Source: Halichoerus grypus | Taxonomy: Eukaryota; Chordata; Mammalia; Carnivora; Phocidae | Direction of reading: 5' to 3' | Length of the DNA: 64,000 nt | Assembly (NCBI RefSeq): GCF_964656455.1 | Contig: NC_135720.1 | Location: 102,002,696-102,066,695 of the forward strand | Part shown: positions 1-10,076 of the stretch, piece by piece | How the letters are laid out: each line of letters starts with the position of its first letter | Position numbering within the stretch: the first letter of the stretch is position 1 | Program-made: the position numbers and the translations under genes | The notes under the pieces: model-generated | Told to the model about the DNA's origin: nothing | Database searches by the model: none | What the model saw: the letters and a program-made list of their open reading frames with translations, nothing else

Positions 1-23
1 TGAGTGAAAAAGAACTCTTCTCA

Positions 24-138
24 GGGCACCTGGCTAGCTCAGTCAGAAGAGTGTGCAACTCTTGATCTCAGGGCTGTAGTTTTCAGCCCCACACTGGGTA
101 TAGAGATTACTAAAAAATCAAGCTTAAAAAAAACCCAC
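24..138 (+). repeat. CAN-SINE, short tRNA-only form
   Basis: The head resembles 'GGGCACCTGG' followed by a degenerate GCTCAGTCAG and a 'GAGCCCCACACTGGGT'-like block. It ends in an A-rich tail and lacks the TC-rich middle of longer copies. This is the short class of carnivore tRNA-derived SINE. Confidence 0.8.
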
Positions 139-258
139 ACACACAAAAAACACCTCTCCTCTCACACATACACATACACAAACACACACAAACAAAAAAC
201 ACCTCTCCTCTCACACATACACATACACAAACACACACGCGCGCGCGCACACACGAAA
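139..258 (+). repeat. CA-rich simple repeat with a 49-base tandem duplication
   Basis: A CA/CACG microsatellite grew from the tail of the preceding SINE. A unit containing CACCTCTCCTCTCACACATA occurs at 151 and again at 200, so the period is 49 bases and the copies are nearly identical. The region ends in alternating GC/CA (CGCGCGCGCA). The open frames here are low-complexity artefacts. Confidence 0.85.
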
Positions 259-1097
259 CGAAGAGGGTAGGAGAAATGCTAAGGAGGGAGGGGAGGAAAT
301 GGAAGTAAATATCAAGATTGTGGTGAGAAGCTTCTAAGCAAACAGAACAATCAAAATTTAAAAGCAAGCAAACTGGAAACTAGGAATAAATATTTGCAGC
401 AAACCAAAGAATTAAAAGCATTTCTAAGAACCAAAAAGAAAAATAATACAACAAAGGCTGAAAACAAGCAAAAGAAAATGTAGTATTTAAAATGAAGTAT
501 AGCCACTCTAGGAATTTAATTCTCACTTTGAAAAAAAAAGATACATATTTTCTTAGCAACCTGGACTCACAGTAGGGAGGGGGGCCGTGCAGGAGGGTTG
601 CTGATAGTATTTTTTAAGGAGTCTACATTTTAAAAAAATTTTTAATAGTGATTTTTTTAAAAACAATTAATAAAAAATAGTGATTTTTTAAAAAACAAAG
701 TAAAGTCTGAACACCAAGGTTAAAATTCTTAAAATCCAGAAATTTTTTTTAATTATGCATAAAATATCAACAGTAATATTAAAAAGTTCACCAACTATTC
801 TGCCCCAATAAACATGTATTCTTCTGATAATGAAAAATCACATCATAAAAAATAATATAAGCAATTTATACAAATTCCAAACAGGTTTGAGTTGTATGGA
901 CATTCACTAGGGAATATTTACTTTGGTTCTAATCAATACAACATAGGTAGATACCACAATATCTAATTAGGTCTGTCAAATTAAATGTACTCTGTATTAT
1001 ACCACTGGTTATATTATGCCATTGAGTTTTAACCTTTATTATAGCAAATCACAAATTACAAGAAGTTATACAAAAATTAACAAAACTATGCTCCATT
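259..1097. other. AT-rich unique DNA, no feature seen
   Basis: AT-rich sequence with A and T runs. I see no repeat family and no credible exon. Confidence 0.5.
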
Positions 1098-1490
1098 GGG
1101 GCACCTGGGTGGTGCAGTCAGTTAAGTGCCGACTCCTGGTTTTGGCTCAGGTCAAGATCTTGAGGTCACAGGATCGAGCCCCACCTAGGGCTCTGCGCCC
1201 AGCAGAGAGTCTGCTTAAGACTCCCTCTCCCGGGCGCCTGGGTGGCTCAGTTGGTTAAGCGACTGCCTTCGGCTCAGGTCATGATCCTGGAGTCCCTGGA
1301 TCGAGTCCCGCATCGGGCTCCCTGCTCTGCAGGGAGTCTGCTTCTCCCTCTGACCCTCCCCCCTCTCATGTGCTCTCTCTCATTCTCTCTCTCTCAAATA
1401 AATAAATAAATAAATAAATCTTTAAAAAAAAAAAAAAAAAGACTCCCTCTCCCTCTGCCCCTCCCCTCCACTTTTTCTCTCTATAAAAAC
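1098..1490 (+). repeat. CAN-SINE interrupted by a second CAN-SINE
   Basis: The outer plus-strand SINE runs 1098-1230 and resumes at 1453-1490. Its TC-rich middle is split by the inner copy. The 14-base block AAGACTCCCTCTCC at 1217-1230 is repeated at 1439-1452, which marks the later insertion. Confidence 0.9.
1231..1438 (+). repeat. CAN-SINE inserted in an older CAN-SINE
   Basis: A complete copy: CGGGCGCCTGGGTGGCTCAG head, full body, TC-rich stretch, (AAATA)n and poly(A) tail. The 14-base TSD is perfect. It is closer to the caniform consensus than its host copy, so it is younger. Confidence 0.93.
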
Positions 1491-1524
1491 ATACTCCACT
1501 GTAAATTCAGAAACAAGTATAAGC

Positions 1525-1530
1525 TTTATT
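1525..1530 (-). promoter_or_regulatory. candidate poly(A) signal AATAAA
   Basis: The minus strand reads AATAAAGC about 100 bases past the stop codon of the proposed terminal exon, followed by T- and GT-rich sequence. A second AATAAA lies at 1607-1612. The hexamer is common in AT-rich DNA, so support comes only from its position. Confidence 0.25.
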
Positions 1531-1627
1531 CCAAAGAAGCAATAATATAATAAAAACACATTAATGGTTCCATTAAAAAAAGAAAAGATAAAAAGTATTT
1601 TTACTTTTTATTCCCAAGATTAAATAC

Positions 1628-1719
1628 TTATTTTTTACCAGAACCTAAAGTCTTTACCAGAAACTTCTTTCCAGGACTATCCTTACATAAATGCAGAAAT
1701 GCAAAATTGATGAGCATTG
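1628..1719 (-). CDS. candidate terminal coding exon of an unrecognised minus-strand gene
   Basis: Read on the minus strand from 1719, the block opens with two bases (CA), then a 29-codon open stretch starting MLINFAFLHLCKDS and ending KTLGSGKK, then TAA at 1630-1628. Both stops upstream in this frame (TAA, TGA) lie just before the AG at 1721-1720, as expected if that AG is an acceptor. The two-base start matches the one-base overhang of the candidate exon at 4352-4412, giving GCA (Ala) at the junction. The acceptor has a poor pyrimidine tract, which is the weak point. I do not recognise the protein. The composition (hydrophobic run, then Lys-rich end) looks coding, but the block is short. Confidence 0.35.
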
Positions 1720-1730
1720 CTTAGTATCAT

Positions 1731-2618
1731 TAACCGGTGACATTTCATTATTTAGGTTCCCTAAAGTTATCCGGAATGTCAAAATACTAAGAAAATTCCC
1801 TCATGTTCGTTAAAATAGAACTGATAAACAGCATTTCTTACATTTTTTTCAACAGAAGTAAGTAAATCACTCTAAAGATATCATACACAAAACCCACCCC
1901 TCCCATTTGTATTTCAAATAGAGACAAAAGTTTGCATATTAGGTACTTTATCAGAGTATTCAAAGAGAAGAGAATATGTGGTGTAAGAAAACTTTTACAC
2001 AGTATTACATTCCTTTTAATATTACTAAATCGGATCTGTAAGTGATAAATGTCTATAAAAATAATCTAAATTTAAAAAACAGAAGTATTTTAATCTCACA
2101 AAGACCAAATACTTAATAATTAGTTGAAAACAAATTGCCATGCATGCGTGACTAATGGCTCCTTACAAAATAACAAAGCTTAAGAACAACAAATAAACAA
2201 AATCTATCTGAAGAGCAAATAAGTTTGAAAATTCAACTAAATATTTCTCATTCAGATTTTTATTCCCATTATTAACTTTGAGAAAATACTAAAGAAATTA
2301 GTTTTAAGCAAGTTTCAAGCCATATAAAATACCATGCATTTGTCATAAAATTTTATAGAATTCACCAAAAAAGTCTTATGATAGTCTACTGGATACATAA
2401 GTGAAAGACCAAAGTGTAACACACAGTTAAAATTAGTTAAAAATCTTTTAAGAGAAAATAATTACCCAAATACATGTACAATGTGTAATACCAATCCACA
2501 ATTTTAGGATGATAAAGATTTAATTATCATTTCTTTATTCTTAAACCACATTAGGACAGATATTTCAATCAATATTACTTGCTCTGTTTAGCTCAACCTT
2601 TCCCCCCAGCGTTTTAAG
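1731..2618. other. AT-rich unique DNA
   Basis: No repeat family recognised. In the proposed gene model this would be the last intron. I see no convincing exon in it. Confidence 0.4.
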
Positions 2619-2631
2619 AAATAATTAAGAG

Positions 2632-2830
2632 GGAGTGCCTGCGCGTTTCAGTCGGTTGAATGTCCAACTCTAGATTTCAGCTCAGGTCATGATCTCAGGG
2701 TCATGGGATTAAGCCCCAAGTCAGGCTCTGCACTCAGCTGGAGGTCTGCTTCTCTCCCTCTGCCCCTCCCAGCGTGCGCACACGCACACATTCACTCTCA
2801 AATAAATCTTCAAAACAAAACAAAACAAAA
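2632..2830 (+). repeat. CAN-SINE
   Basis: A diverged plus-strand copy (GGGAGTGCCTGCGCG head) with a GCTCAGGTCATGATCTCAGG core, TC-rich stretch and AAATAAATC tail. It is flanked by the TSD AAATAATTAAGAG at 2619-2631 and 2831-2843. Confidence 0.93.
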
Positions 2831-2843
2831 AAATAATTAAGAG

Positions 2844-3309
2844 ACATGCTTTAAAATCAAAGCAATAGAACTTTAATGCAGCCTTCTCCACATCCTTTCT
2901 CTGACCTTGGGTGAGTAACAATCTCTTCAATTTCTAATTTTGAAAAATGGAAACAATGATGTTTTACCCCAGAATGCTCCAGTAGAAATTAAATACTGAA
3001 TAAAATACCTAGCATTGTAAGCATTCCCTAAATGCTAATAATCAGCAAAATATCAATTAAAAAGAAATTTTAAGGTTACCAAAAAATGGAAACTGGGTTT
3101 AAAAGACAATTTCACTCTTTAAGTAGACCTTAAAAGTGTAATGAAGTTATATAACTGCAAGAACCTATAAGAAAATCAGAATCATGCAATCGTTTTATTT
3201 TCTCCACGTTTCCAAGCATACACCAAAAGTAAATACGTGCATTAAAAAATAACCTAAATCCTTACACTCAAAAAGGTGTTAAATTCAAATTACCAGAAAA
3301 CATTATCTG
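2844..3309. other. unique AT-rich DNA
   Basis: Nothing recognisable beyond the flanking TSD. Confidence 0.4.
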
Positions 3310-3415
3310 GCCAGGGTTGAGAGCAGGGGACTTTGTTTTACTTATCTTTGTAGTCCCAAGCCCCACAGTGCCTAACATATCAAATGTACTAAACAGCTAT
3401 TTGTAGCACTGAAAC
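3310..3415 (+). repeat. L2-like 3' end relic
   Basis: 'GCAGGGGACTTTGTTTTACTT...CACAGTGCCTAACATA' follows the pattern of the ancient L2 3' end (gcagggactttgtct...cagtgcctggcacata). Strongly decayed. Confidence 0.45.
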
Positions 3416-3479
3416 GAAAGATACCACATTGCCTAGAATTTTAAATTCTTCTTTCAACACAAGTATAATGATACTTAAT

Positions 3480-3680
3480 ACTCATCCAGCAAATATTTGA
3501 GTGGCTGCTACTGGAACGTAGCCACTAGTTCCAGGTACCTCTAAGGTAGAAAGGAAAAACAAAAACAAAAAAAACCAAAGCTCTGCACTCCTGGAGTTTA
3601 TACTCTACATTTATATGCTAAAAGGGTAAGACAAGCAATAAACATGTAAATAAGGAAAATACAAAGTAAGTTACAATGTG
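3480..3680 (+). repeat. L2-like relic
   Basis: 'CAGCAAATATTTGAGTG ... CTCCTGGAGTTTATACTCTA ... ACAAGCAATAAACATGTAAATAA' matches the widespread ancient-LINE pattern (caacaaatatttattgag ... catggagcttacattcta ... caataaacaaataaata). Diverged. Confidence 0.45.
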
Positions 3681-3794
3681 GAAAGAATGGGTTAAAAAAA
3701 AAAAAGTAGGGCAGGATAAGAAGGATCAAGAATGCCTATTATCTGTAACCCTAATGACACCTCTCAGAGGAAGAGTTAGGAATTGGTTCCACAT

Positions 3795-4010
3795 TTATAA
3801 TGGTTAAGAGTAGCACAAGCACTGGAATACACAGTTGCCTGTATTCAGTAAACTACTTCTGTGCTTCCTTCCTAATCTGTAAAATGAGAAAAATAACAGA
3901 ACCCAAAAATATAGAGATTTGTTGTGAGAATTAAATAATGCCTGTAAAGTGCTCAAAACTATGCCTTAAATAGGAGTACCTAATAATACTCACCAAATGT
4001 TAACACCCAT
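3795..4010 (+). repeat. MIR SINE relic
   Basis: The pattern is MIR in sense: TGGTTAAGAG near the start, CTAATCTGTAAAATGAGAAAAATAA in the core, then GTTGTGAGAATTAAATAATG and GTAAAGTGCTCAAAACTATGCC. Confidence 0.75.
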
Positions 4011-4351
4011 TACAATAAATTACAATATACTGCAATCTCCCCACTACTCATCAGCAACCCAGGGCAAGGAACTTGTCCACCTTTTTATTTTGAATGCTTC
4101 TGTCCATGCTGATACACAAGACCTCAAGAAATATCTGTCTAATTTAAATCAAAGTATTTACTAACAAGACAGAATTATAATTATTATTATTCTGGGAAAA
4201 AGCAATTACTGTGGAAGATGACTCATTACAAAGAACTAGAAATGTTAAAAGGTGGGAAAGAACTCACAGAATAGCTATTTAAGAGTCCTTGAGAACTTTT
4301 TTCAGAACTCAGACCTCACTGAAAATCCAATAAAAGATACGGATCCTTTAC

Positions 4352-4412
4352 CTGAAACAATTCCATCACAAAGGTCCATGCAAAATTTTACATGTTTAAA
4401 ACTGACAGGCTC
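4352..4412 (-). CDS. candidate internal coding exon (61 bases) of the minus-strand gene
   Basis: On the minus strand the block follows ATATATTTCAG (acceptor) and is followed by GTAAAGG (donor). Only one of three frames is open, phase 0 at entry and phase 1 at exit. It reads EPVSFKHVKFCMDLCDGIVS. The exit phase fits the candidate terminal exon at 1628-1719, and the entry phase fits the candidate exon at 10013-10076. I do not recognise the family. The case rests on splice signals, a single open frame and phase agreement, without any database match. Confidence 0.42.
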
Positions 4413-5570
4413 CTGAAATATATTCCTATGTCATTTCTGAGAACACATTACATGCCCAATAATTATTTTTCTTTTGTGCTCTTGACCAACAGCATTCATT
4501 TATTTGTGAAATACCACTCTTAAATCTTACTTATCTCTGAAGTTAAGCATTATAAACTGAAAGAACAGCTCTCTAATTACTAAAGCCAAATTATACTTTC
4601 AGGTAACAATCCAAATGTCGTTCAAAAGCTTCAAATTCTCTAATATACCAGTAGGCCAATTGCCAAAAACCACATTTTATTTAGAAGACAGAATGAAATA
4701 AACGTCAGGCCTCTTATATGCAATCTACTAAACTGAACATTTTTTCCCATGAGAAAATATATTTAACTATAGTAAGTTATCAATAATTAAATATCTAATA
4801 CAGAATTAATCAGATAAAACCAAAAATGGTTTATCATTAACAAACCCTAAAATAGTACAATTCCTTTTATAATAATTTACAATTGCATAACTTTAAAATA
4901 TTTTCATATATATTCTCATTAGATTCACAACAAACCTAAGGGTTTACATTCTAAAAATGCCACGTGACTACTAAGCACTTGAATTATGGCTAGTCCAAAC
5001 CAACATGTTAAATAAATGCAAAATACATACCAGATTTCAAAGACAGAAAAAAATGGAAACATCTCATTAATAATTTCTTATACTGAATATATGTTGAAAT
5101 AATTATTTTCTTTAACCCAACACATCCAAAATACTAAAATTAATTTCACCTATTCCTTTTAATTTTTTAACATATCTATTAGGAAACTTTTAATTATATA
5201 TGGAATTTATCAGGTTACTATGCTCCAAAGAACATAATGTATACTTGTTTCACAATACCCATTTAAGATGGTATAATCTTACAGTTCACTCAACATTGTT
5301 TATTTTAAACAAATGTTTAAGCAACTTAAGCCTTTACACTTAAATTTAACATGATAAATTGGGAACTTATATAGAAATGTCTCTGATTTGTGAAACAGAT
5401 AATTTTCCCTTTATTTACTAGGAGAATGTAACGTCAATGCAACACAGACGGAAGTAAGCCATCAGCAACCCACCTGACAAGATGCTTAATATCCCAAGTT
5501 ACTGACTCTCTTTTAAAAGAATTTAAGAACCTCAATGAGTCTTACAGAAAGGATTAAAGTATTTATTTCT
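4413..5570. other. AT-rich unique DNA
   Basis: No repeat recognised. A splice-like block near 5463-5530 was considered and set aside because its phases do not fit the model. Confidence 0.4.
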
Positions 5571-5679
5571 TTTTTTTAAGATTTTATTTTTAAATAATTT
5601 CTACACTTAATGTGGAGCTTGAACTCACAACCCTGAGATCAAGAGTCACACAATCTGACGGAGCCAGCCAGGCACCCCT
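5571..5679 (-). repeat. CAN-SINE, short form
   Basis: Minus-strand copy: poly(T), AAGATTTTATTTTTAAATAA, then AACTCACAACCCTGAGATCA and a terminal AGCCAGGCACCCC. Flanking TTTATTTCT-containing repeats are a likely TSD. Confidence 0.88.
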
Positions 5680-6560
5680 AAAGAGTTTATTTCTAAAAAG
5701 AAAGTTAGACCTCATACCAACTTGAAACATAGCTCCAGTAGTCAGCATTTTGTTAGCCTGGTTTAGGTGGACATATTTCAACATACTTAAATTTTGTATT
5801 ATTCATTAGACTGGCTGGATCCCTCTCCCCAATTATTCCAAATTAAAGTATAACTGAATCATAGATTTAGTGGATACATAGCAGGCTCACAATTTTCTGC
5901 TAGTTATTACGGGGGTTAAATTTTTTTAGTAGAACAAAATAAGTAATACAGTCTCTGGCATCAATGAGCTCAGGGCAAATAAGGTCATTCATTACATATG
6001 AAATGAAGAGAATAACAAAGGAGTTTTTATTTAGGCTTTACACTATGAGGTTCTAACTAAGTTCAACTGGGTTTTATAAAATATAAAGAATATGAGAAAG
6101 TCAGGAAGTATTTGTGCGAAACGGATTATCTTGGGGTCTAAAATATCACCTTTACATCTTCATTTGACATTCATTTGAAATTCTGCACTCTCAACAGATT
6201 TATTTTCATCATTTAAGGCAAATTTTTTAACTGCTTTATAAAATGTGTTTGATAAGAATGGTGTAATTAATACTTAAGTAAAAATGGAGTCTTCATCTTA
6301 TTTATGCACACACACTCCAAAACAGCAAGACAAAATACTCAACAGAGTACAACCTGATGCAGCAGAGTAGGAATTTAAATTAAATAACAAAAAACTTTGA
6401 TATAAGGAGAACACATCTCTAAATACCTTAAAGTTAGTTGTTTCTGCTCTAAAGAATAAATAAAAAGCATGTAGGAGAGTATACATTTGAAAGATCAACT
6501 TTAATATTTCCTTAAAACATTATACTCTACTTTAGCCAAGACTGATGGTCTCAATTTTAC
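5680..6560. other. unique DNA, no feature seen
   Basis: AT-rich. The short open frames here are not supported by codon pattern, splice sites or homology that I can see. Confidence 0.4.
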
Positions 6561-6578
6561 AAATATATTAACTTCCAT

Positions 6579-7256
6579 GTTGCAAGTGAGCGAGCAGAAG
6601 GCAGTTCTGCTGCGAGAGCGGAGCAAGGCCTAAATCAAAGGAACTTGTTTCTTCAAACTCTCCTGGCAGCGATTCTGACAGTGAGGTTGACAAAAAGTTA
6701 AAGAGGAAAAAGCAAGTTGCTCCAGAAAAACCTGTGAAGAAGCAAGAGTGGTGACACTTCAAGAGCCCGGTCATCCTCTGAGCACAGCAGCAGCACAGAC
6801 AATAACATGTTTCAGATCGGGAAAATGAGATACATCAGTGTTCGGAACTTTAAAGGGAAAGTTCTAGTTCATATTAATGAATACGGGATGGATCTAGAAG
6901 GTGAAATGAAACCTCAAAGAAAAGGTATTTCTTTAAATACCAAGCAATGGAGCCGGCTGAAGGAACAGATTTCTGACATTGATGATGCGGTAAGAAAACT
7001 ATAAAATCAGAGCCATAGGAAACCTGTACAGTAATCGTTGTTTTAATCTGTTTACATTGGCTTTTGTTTTCTAAACATTGTTTTCCAAGCTACTGTATAT
7101 TGGGATTGCAGAACAATTTATAAGATGAATACTTTTTATGTGCCTTATTAAAAGTGTTCTGAGTGAAGTTAATTATCAACTTTATTAAGGAGGATTGCTT
7201 TGTGCCCACCACCTGGTATAGAATAAAATCAAATAATACAATCTTAAAAAACAAAC
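6579..7256 (+). pseudogene. SUB1P: processed pseudogene of SUB1 (PC4 transcriptional coactivator)
   Basis: An intronless copy of the SUB1 mRNA, which encodes the positive cofactor 4 single-strand DNA-binding coactivator. The coding equivalent spans about 6626-7004. The start codon is lost (ATG to AGG at 6626-6628). The Ser-rich and Lys-rich N-terminal part ([20 protein letters not shown]) is readable in one frame, then a deletion of about two bases near 6740 shifts the frame and brings in TGA. The C-terminal DNA-binding half is open from 6807 (MFQIGKMRY) to 7004, ending DDAVRKL as in the parent, with several substitutions. A 3' UTR with AATAAA at 7222-7227 and an A-rich end follow. The TSD (about 18 bases, two mismatches) lies at 6561-6577 and 7257-7274, so this is L1-mediated retrocopying. 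The insertion is opposite in strand to the proposed host gene. Confidence 0.95.
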
Positions 7257-7274
7257 AAATGTATTAACTTCTAT

Positions 7275-7792
7275 ACTTAAAGCCCAAAACAAACAATTTG
7301 GCACTTATTATAATAATCACGATAAATAAATGCTCTAGAAATTTCACCCTTAAAGTTATTAAAGTCAGTCTAGATGTTACATAAATTTATGGCCTCAGTA
7401 CTAGGCCACTGATAGATAATAACAATGTTAAGACAGTTTTAATATTTCAGGTAAAAGAATCTTAAAAATATCAGTGCAAATGAAGGTGTACCTAACTCTA
7501 AAGACTCAGTGCCAGGAATACAAAAAAAAAAAATGCCATGTCACTGGTCAAACTAATGACAGATGAACAAATCCCATTTATCTTCCAACACAGGAATCTA
7601 TACCATGATCTTCCTTATGCTTCTCCTATAACATTTTAACATTTCTGACAATGGAATAATCCTCTTAATTGTGCCACATTCCCTCTCTTGTTCAGATTTC
7701 TAATGATTCACATGTTAAGTTTTATTCCTATCAAGTTAAGTTATATTCATATCATAGCACTACAAGCCATCCCAAAACATTCATGACACTCA
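7275..7792. other. unique DNA
   Basis: No recognised repeat or exon. Confidence 0.4.
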
Positions 7793-7850
7793 TCAACCCC
7801 TGGAGGGAGTAAGAGAGAGGAACATGTATGTTAGTATCTCCAGGGGTTGA
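7793..7850. repeat. short inverted repeat (13-base arms)
   Basis: TCAACCCCTGGAG at 7793-7805 is the exact reverse complement of CTCCAGGGGTTGA at 7838-7850, with a 32-base loop. It may be the remnant of a small DNA transposon or chance. Family not assigned. Confidence 0.5.
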
Positions 7851-8014
7851 GGAATTTTTTTTTTATCCAGGTGATTCTAATAATAGGCCCAACCCATAAA
7901 ACTGCTATCAACTACTTAATGCACCAAAACGTATTTGTCCTAATCCCCCTAGTGGCTAGCATGGCATTAACCACATTCCTAACATTAAGGCAAATACCTA
8001 TTGATTAATCTTTC

Positions 8015-8228
8015 TTTAAAAAAAAAATAATAATGATTTATTTATTTATTTGACAAAGAGAGACACAGCGAGAGCAGGAACACAAGCAGGGGGGTGGGAG
8101 AGGGAGAAGCAGGCTTCCCGCTGAGCAGGGAGCCTGATGCGGGGCTCGATCCCAGGACCCTGAGATCATGACTTGAGCCAAAAGCAGACGCTTAACCCGC
8201 TTAACCCACTAAGCCACCCAGGCGCCCC
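8015..8228 (-). repeat. CAN-SINE
   Basis: A full minus-strand copy with poly(T)/TTTATTTATTTATT at the left and CACCCAGGCGCCCC at the right. The 14-base TSD TTGATTAATCTTTC is at 8001-8014 and 8229-8242. A short internal duplication (TTAACCC GCTTAACCC) lies near the tRNA-like head. Confidence 0.95.
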
Positions 8229-8242
8229 TTGATTAATCTTTC

Positions 8243-8945
8243 ATATAAAGCTCCTTTCCTTGACCATAAGACCTTGCAACAGAACCTTTGTCTTAATGTT
8301 GGTGGTAACTATTTGTTACTGTTACCATACTTAAAGTTATTTTTCTACTAGAAACTCCCAGTGATTAGGTGCCACACAGTCACTCTCTTGGAATACGTGA
8401 ACAACGAATCATCAAAAAAGAACATGAGCTACAAGACACTAAAACAGATGCTGGAATTTAGGATCCCATATTAGTCATCTCTGTTTTGTAAATTAGCTGG
8501 GAAAGAGAATGGGATCATGATGGGAAGTTTAATAACAGATACAGAATTTGAAAGATTATAAAATGCAAGTCTCCTAGAGGCAGGAAAGGACTGATATGGT
8601 ATAAATAGGTTCTAGGAAAGAGTCTATAACATTGCCATATCTGGCAACAGATCAACATCTTAGGCTACATAGCAAATTAGAACACTGAATTTTTTAAAAA
8701 AGCAGAGCTTCTTCTCAGAGTAAAAGCTCCTTTAAATGCGAATTAGTAAATACATTTTCAGTTTAATGAAAACAGTCACTGAGAGAATAGAACATCCAGG
8801 TACCCGACATCTTCAGAAACAAACAAAAACCAAAATAAAACAAAAAAGAAACAATATTAAATTTAGTCCAAAGGAGGAAACTTTTAGGACCCCAAAAGGA
8901 AAATGTCTACCTCACTTGGAGCTAAAACCAGAGTTCTGACTGAAA
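8243..8945. other. unique DNA
   Basis: Includes an A-rich tract near 8820-8860. No exon with both splice signals and a single open frame was found. Confidence 0.4.
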
Positions 8946-8949
8946 AATC

Positions 8950-9237
8950 AAAGTACCTTAGACCCATGAACATATGTTTGAACTGCTCCGGTCCATTTAT
9001 ACACAGATTTTTTTGATAAATACAGTATAATACTGCAAATGTATTTGAGTTCTCAGAGAATACATGTAACATACAAAATATGTGTTAATTGACTGTTTTA
9101 TCAGTAAGGCTTCTGGCCAAAAGTAGGCTATTAGCCCAGTCTTGGGGGAATCAAAGTTATACTGGAATTTTCAACTTCAGGGGCGGGGGGGGGGTGTTCA
9201 GCACCCCTAATCCCCCCGTTTTTCAAGGGTCAACTGG
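8950..9237. mobile_element. Tigger-like DNA transposon relic
   Basis: The right end 'TTTTTCAAGGGTCAACTG' and the 'GCACCCCTAATCCCCCC' block match the known mammalian pogo/Tigger-type repeat whose terminal inverted repeat resembles CAGTTGACCCTTGAAC. The left end GACCCATGAACATATG is a decayed counterpart. The interior holds 'AAATACAGTATAATACTGCA'. A G-rich run (GGGCGGGGGGGGGG) lies at 9181-9194. No transposase is left. Family name from memory of the terminal pattern. Confidence 0.6.
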
Positions 9238-9520
9238 TATTATAACACAGTCTTGGGTCAGAAAAGCCCTACTAAGATTATGAAGGGAATTTTATCTGCT
9301 TAACAATGGTAATAAATGACTCTCTGAACTAGTCTAAACATCTAACATGAACCTAAAAGACAACTAGAGGAAAGGGAGGAGTTTGGTAGGAGTGAAAAGG
9401 ACAGGTACACTCTCCAAAAACAAAAACCAAAAACCCAAGTCTTTCTAACAAAGAGCCTAACTCCACTTCAGTAAAACAAGAAACCACTAATTATTGATAC
9501 TTTCAAATTTCTTATATCTT

Positions 9521-9730
9521 GGGGCGCCTGGGTAGCTCAGTCCTTAAGCGTCTGCCTTCGGCTCAGGTCATGATCCCAGGGTCCTGGGACTGAGCCCCAC
9601 ATTGGGCTTCCTGCTCAGCGGGAAACCTGCTTCTCCCTCTCCCAATCCCCCTGCTTGTGTTCCTTCTCTCGCTGGGTCTCTCTCTGTCAAATAAATGAAT
9701 AAAATCTTAAAATAAAAGAAAAAAGAAAAA
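9521..9730 (+). repeat. CAN-SINE
   Basis: A plus-strand full copy: GGGGCGCCTGGGTAGCTCAG, GATCCCAGGGTCCTGGGACT, TC-rich middle, AAATAAATGAATAAAATC and an A-rich tail. Confidence 0.95.
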
Positions 9731-10012
9731 GCAGACACATCAAATCCCTGGGACCTAATAAACAGAAGGAATTCCAGACTGTGACCAGGGAATATCCTCT
9801 CAAGCATTTGGACAGAGAATCTCATTCCACCCCAGTTTTCCAGGACCACTTATAGATCCAGGTACCAATACAGACTAGTAATACGCTCTCAAGACAGAAA
9901 ATATGTAAGATCTATAGCTTTGGAGCTCAGCATCTTTCAGTATTACTGCTTGGCTCATCCTAAACAATTCCAATAACCAAGTTCATTTTTGTGCCTGGGA
10001 ACAAATACCTAC
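9731..10012. other. unique DNA
   Basis: No recognised repeat. Confidence 0.4.
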
Positions 10013-10076
10013 CTTATATCTCTCATAAAAATCTGAGCCCTGTCTGGTTTGTTTCCTTGTGGCTAGGTCTTCAAGC
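10013..10076 (-). CDS. candidate internal coding exon (64 bases) of the minus-strand gene
   Basis: Minus-strand open block reading LEDLATRKQTRQGSDFYERY then K, followed by a good donor (AAG then GTAGGTA at 10012). Entry after GGCAGTAG at 10077 leaves one base to complete a codon (phase 2) and the exit is phase 0. That joins the 84-base candidate at 14178-14261 to the 61-base candidate at 4352-4412 without breaking frame. The acceptor is poor: the 30 bases before it are purine-rich. Part of the plus strand here also faintly resembles an L2 3' end, so a chance open frame is a real alternative. Confidence 0.32.

Noticed and set aside
4..367. Open frames of 85-88 codons over the CA repeat
   Set aside because: Low-complexity translations (His/Thr or Cys/Val runs) of a microsatellite.
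5463..5530. Minus-strand block (SVTWDIKHLV) between an AG and a GTGGGT donor
   Set aside because: Open frame and splice-like ends, but phase 1 to 2 does not fit its neighbours and the acceptor is weak. Kept out of the model.
7860..8000. Possible nuclear copy of mitochondrial DNA
   Set aside because: The C-rich, CTA-rich look suggested it, but no mitochondrial gene could be recognised, and an L2-like relic explains it as well.
9521..9600. tRNA gene signals (A and B box-like) in the heads of CAN-SINEs
   Set aside because: They are the SINE's internal polymerase III promoter. No copy can fold as a complete tRNA.
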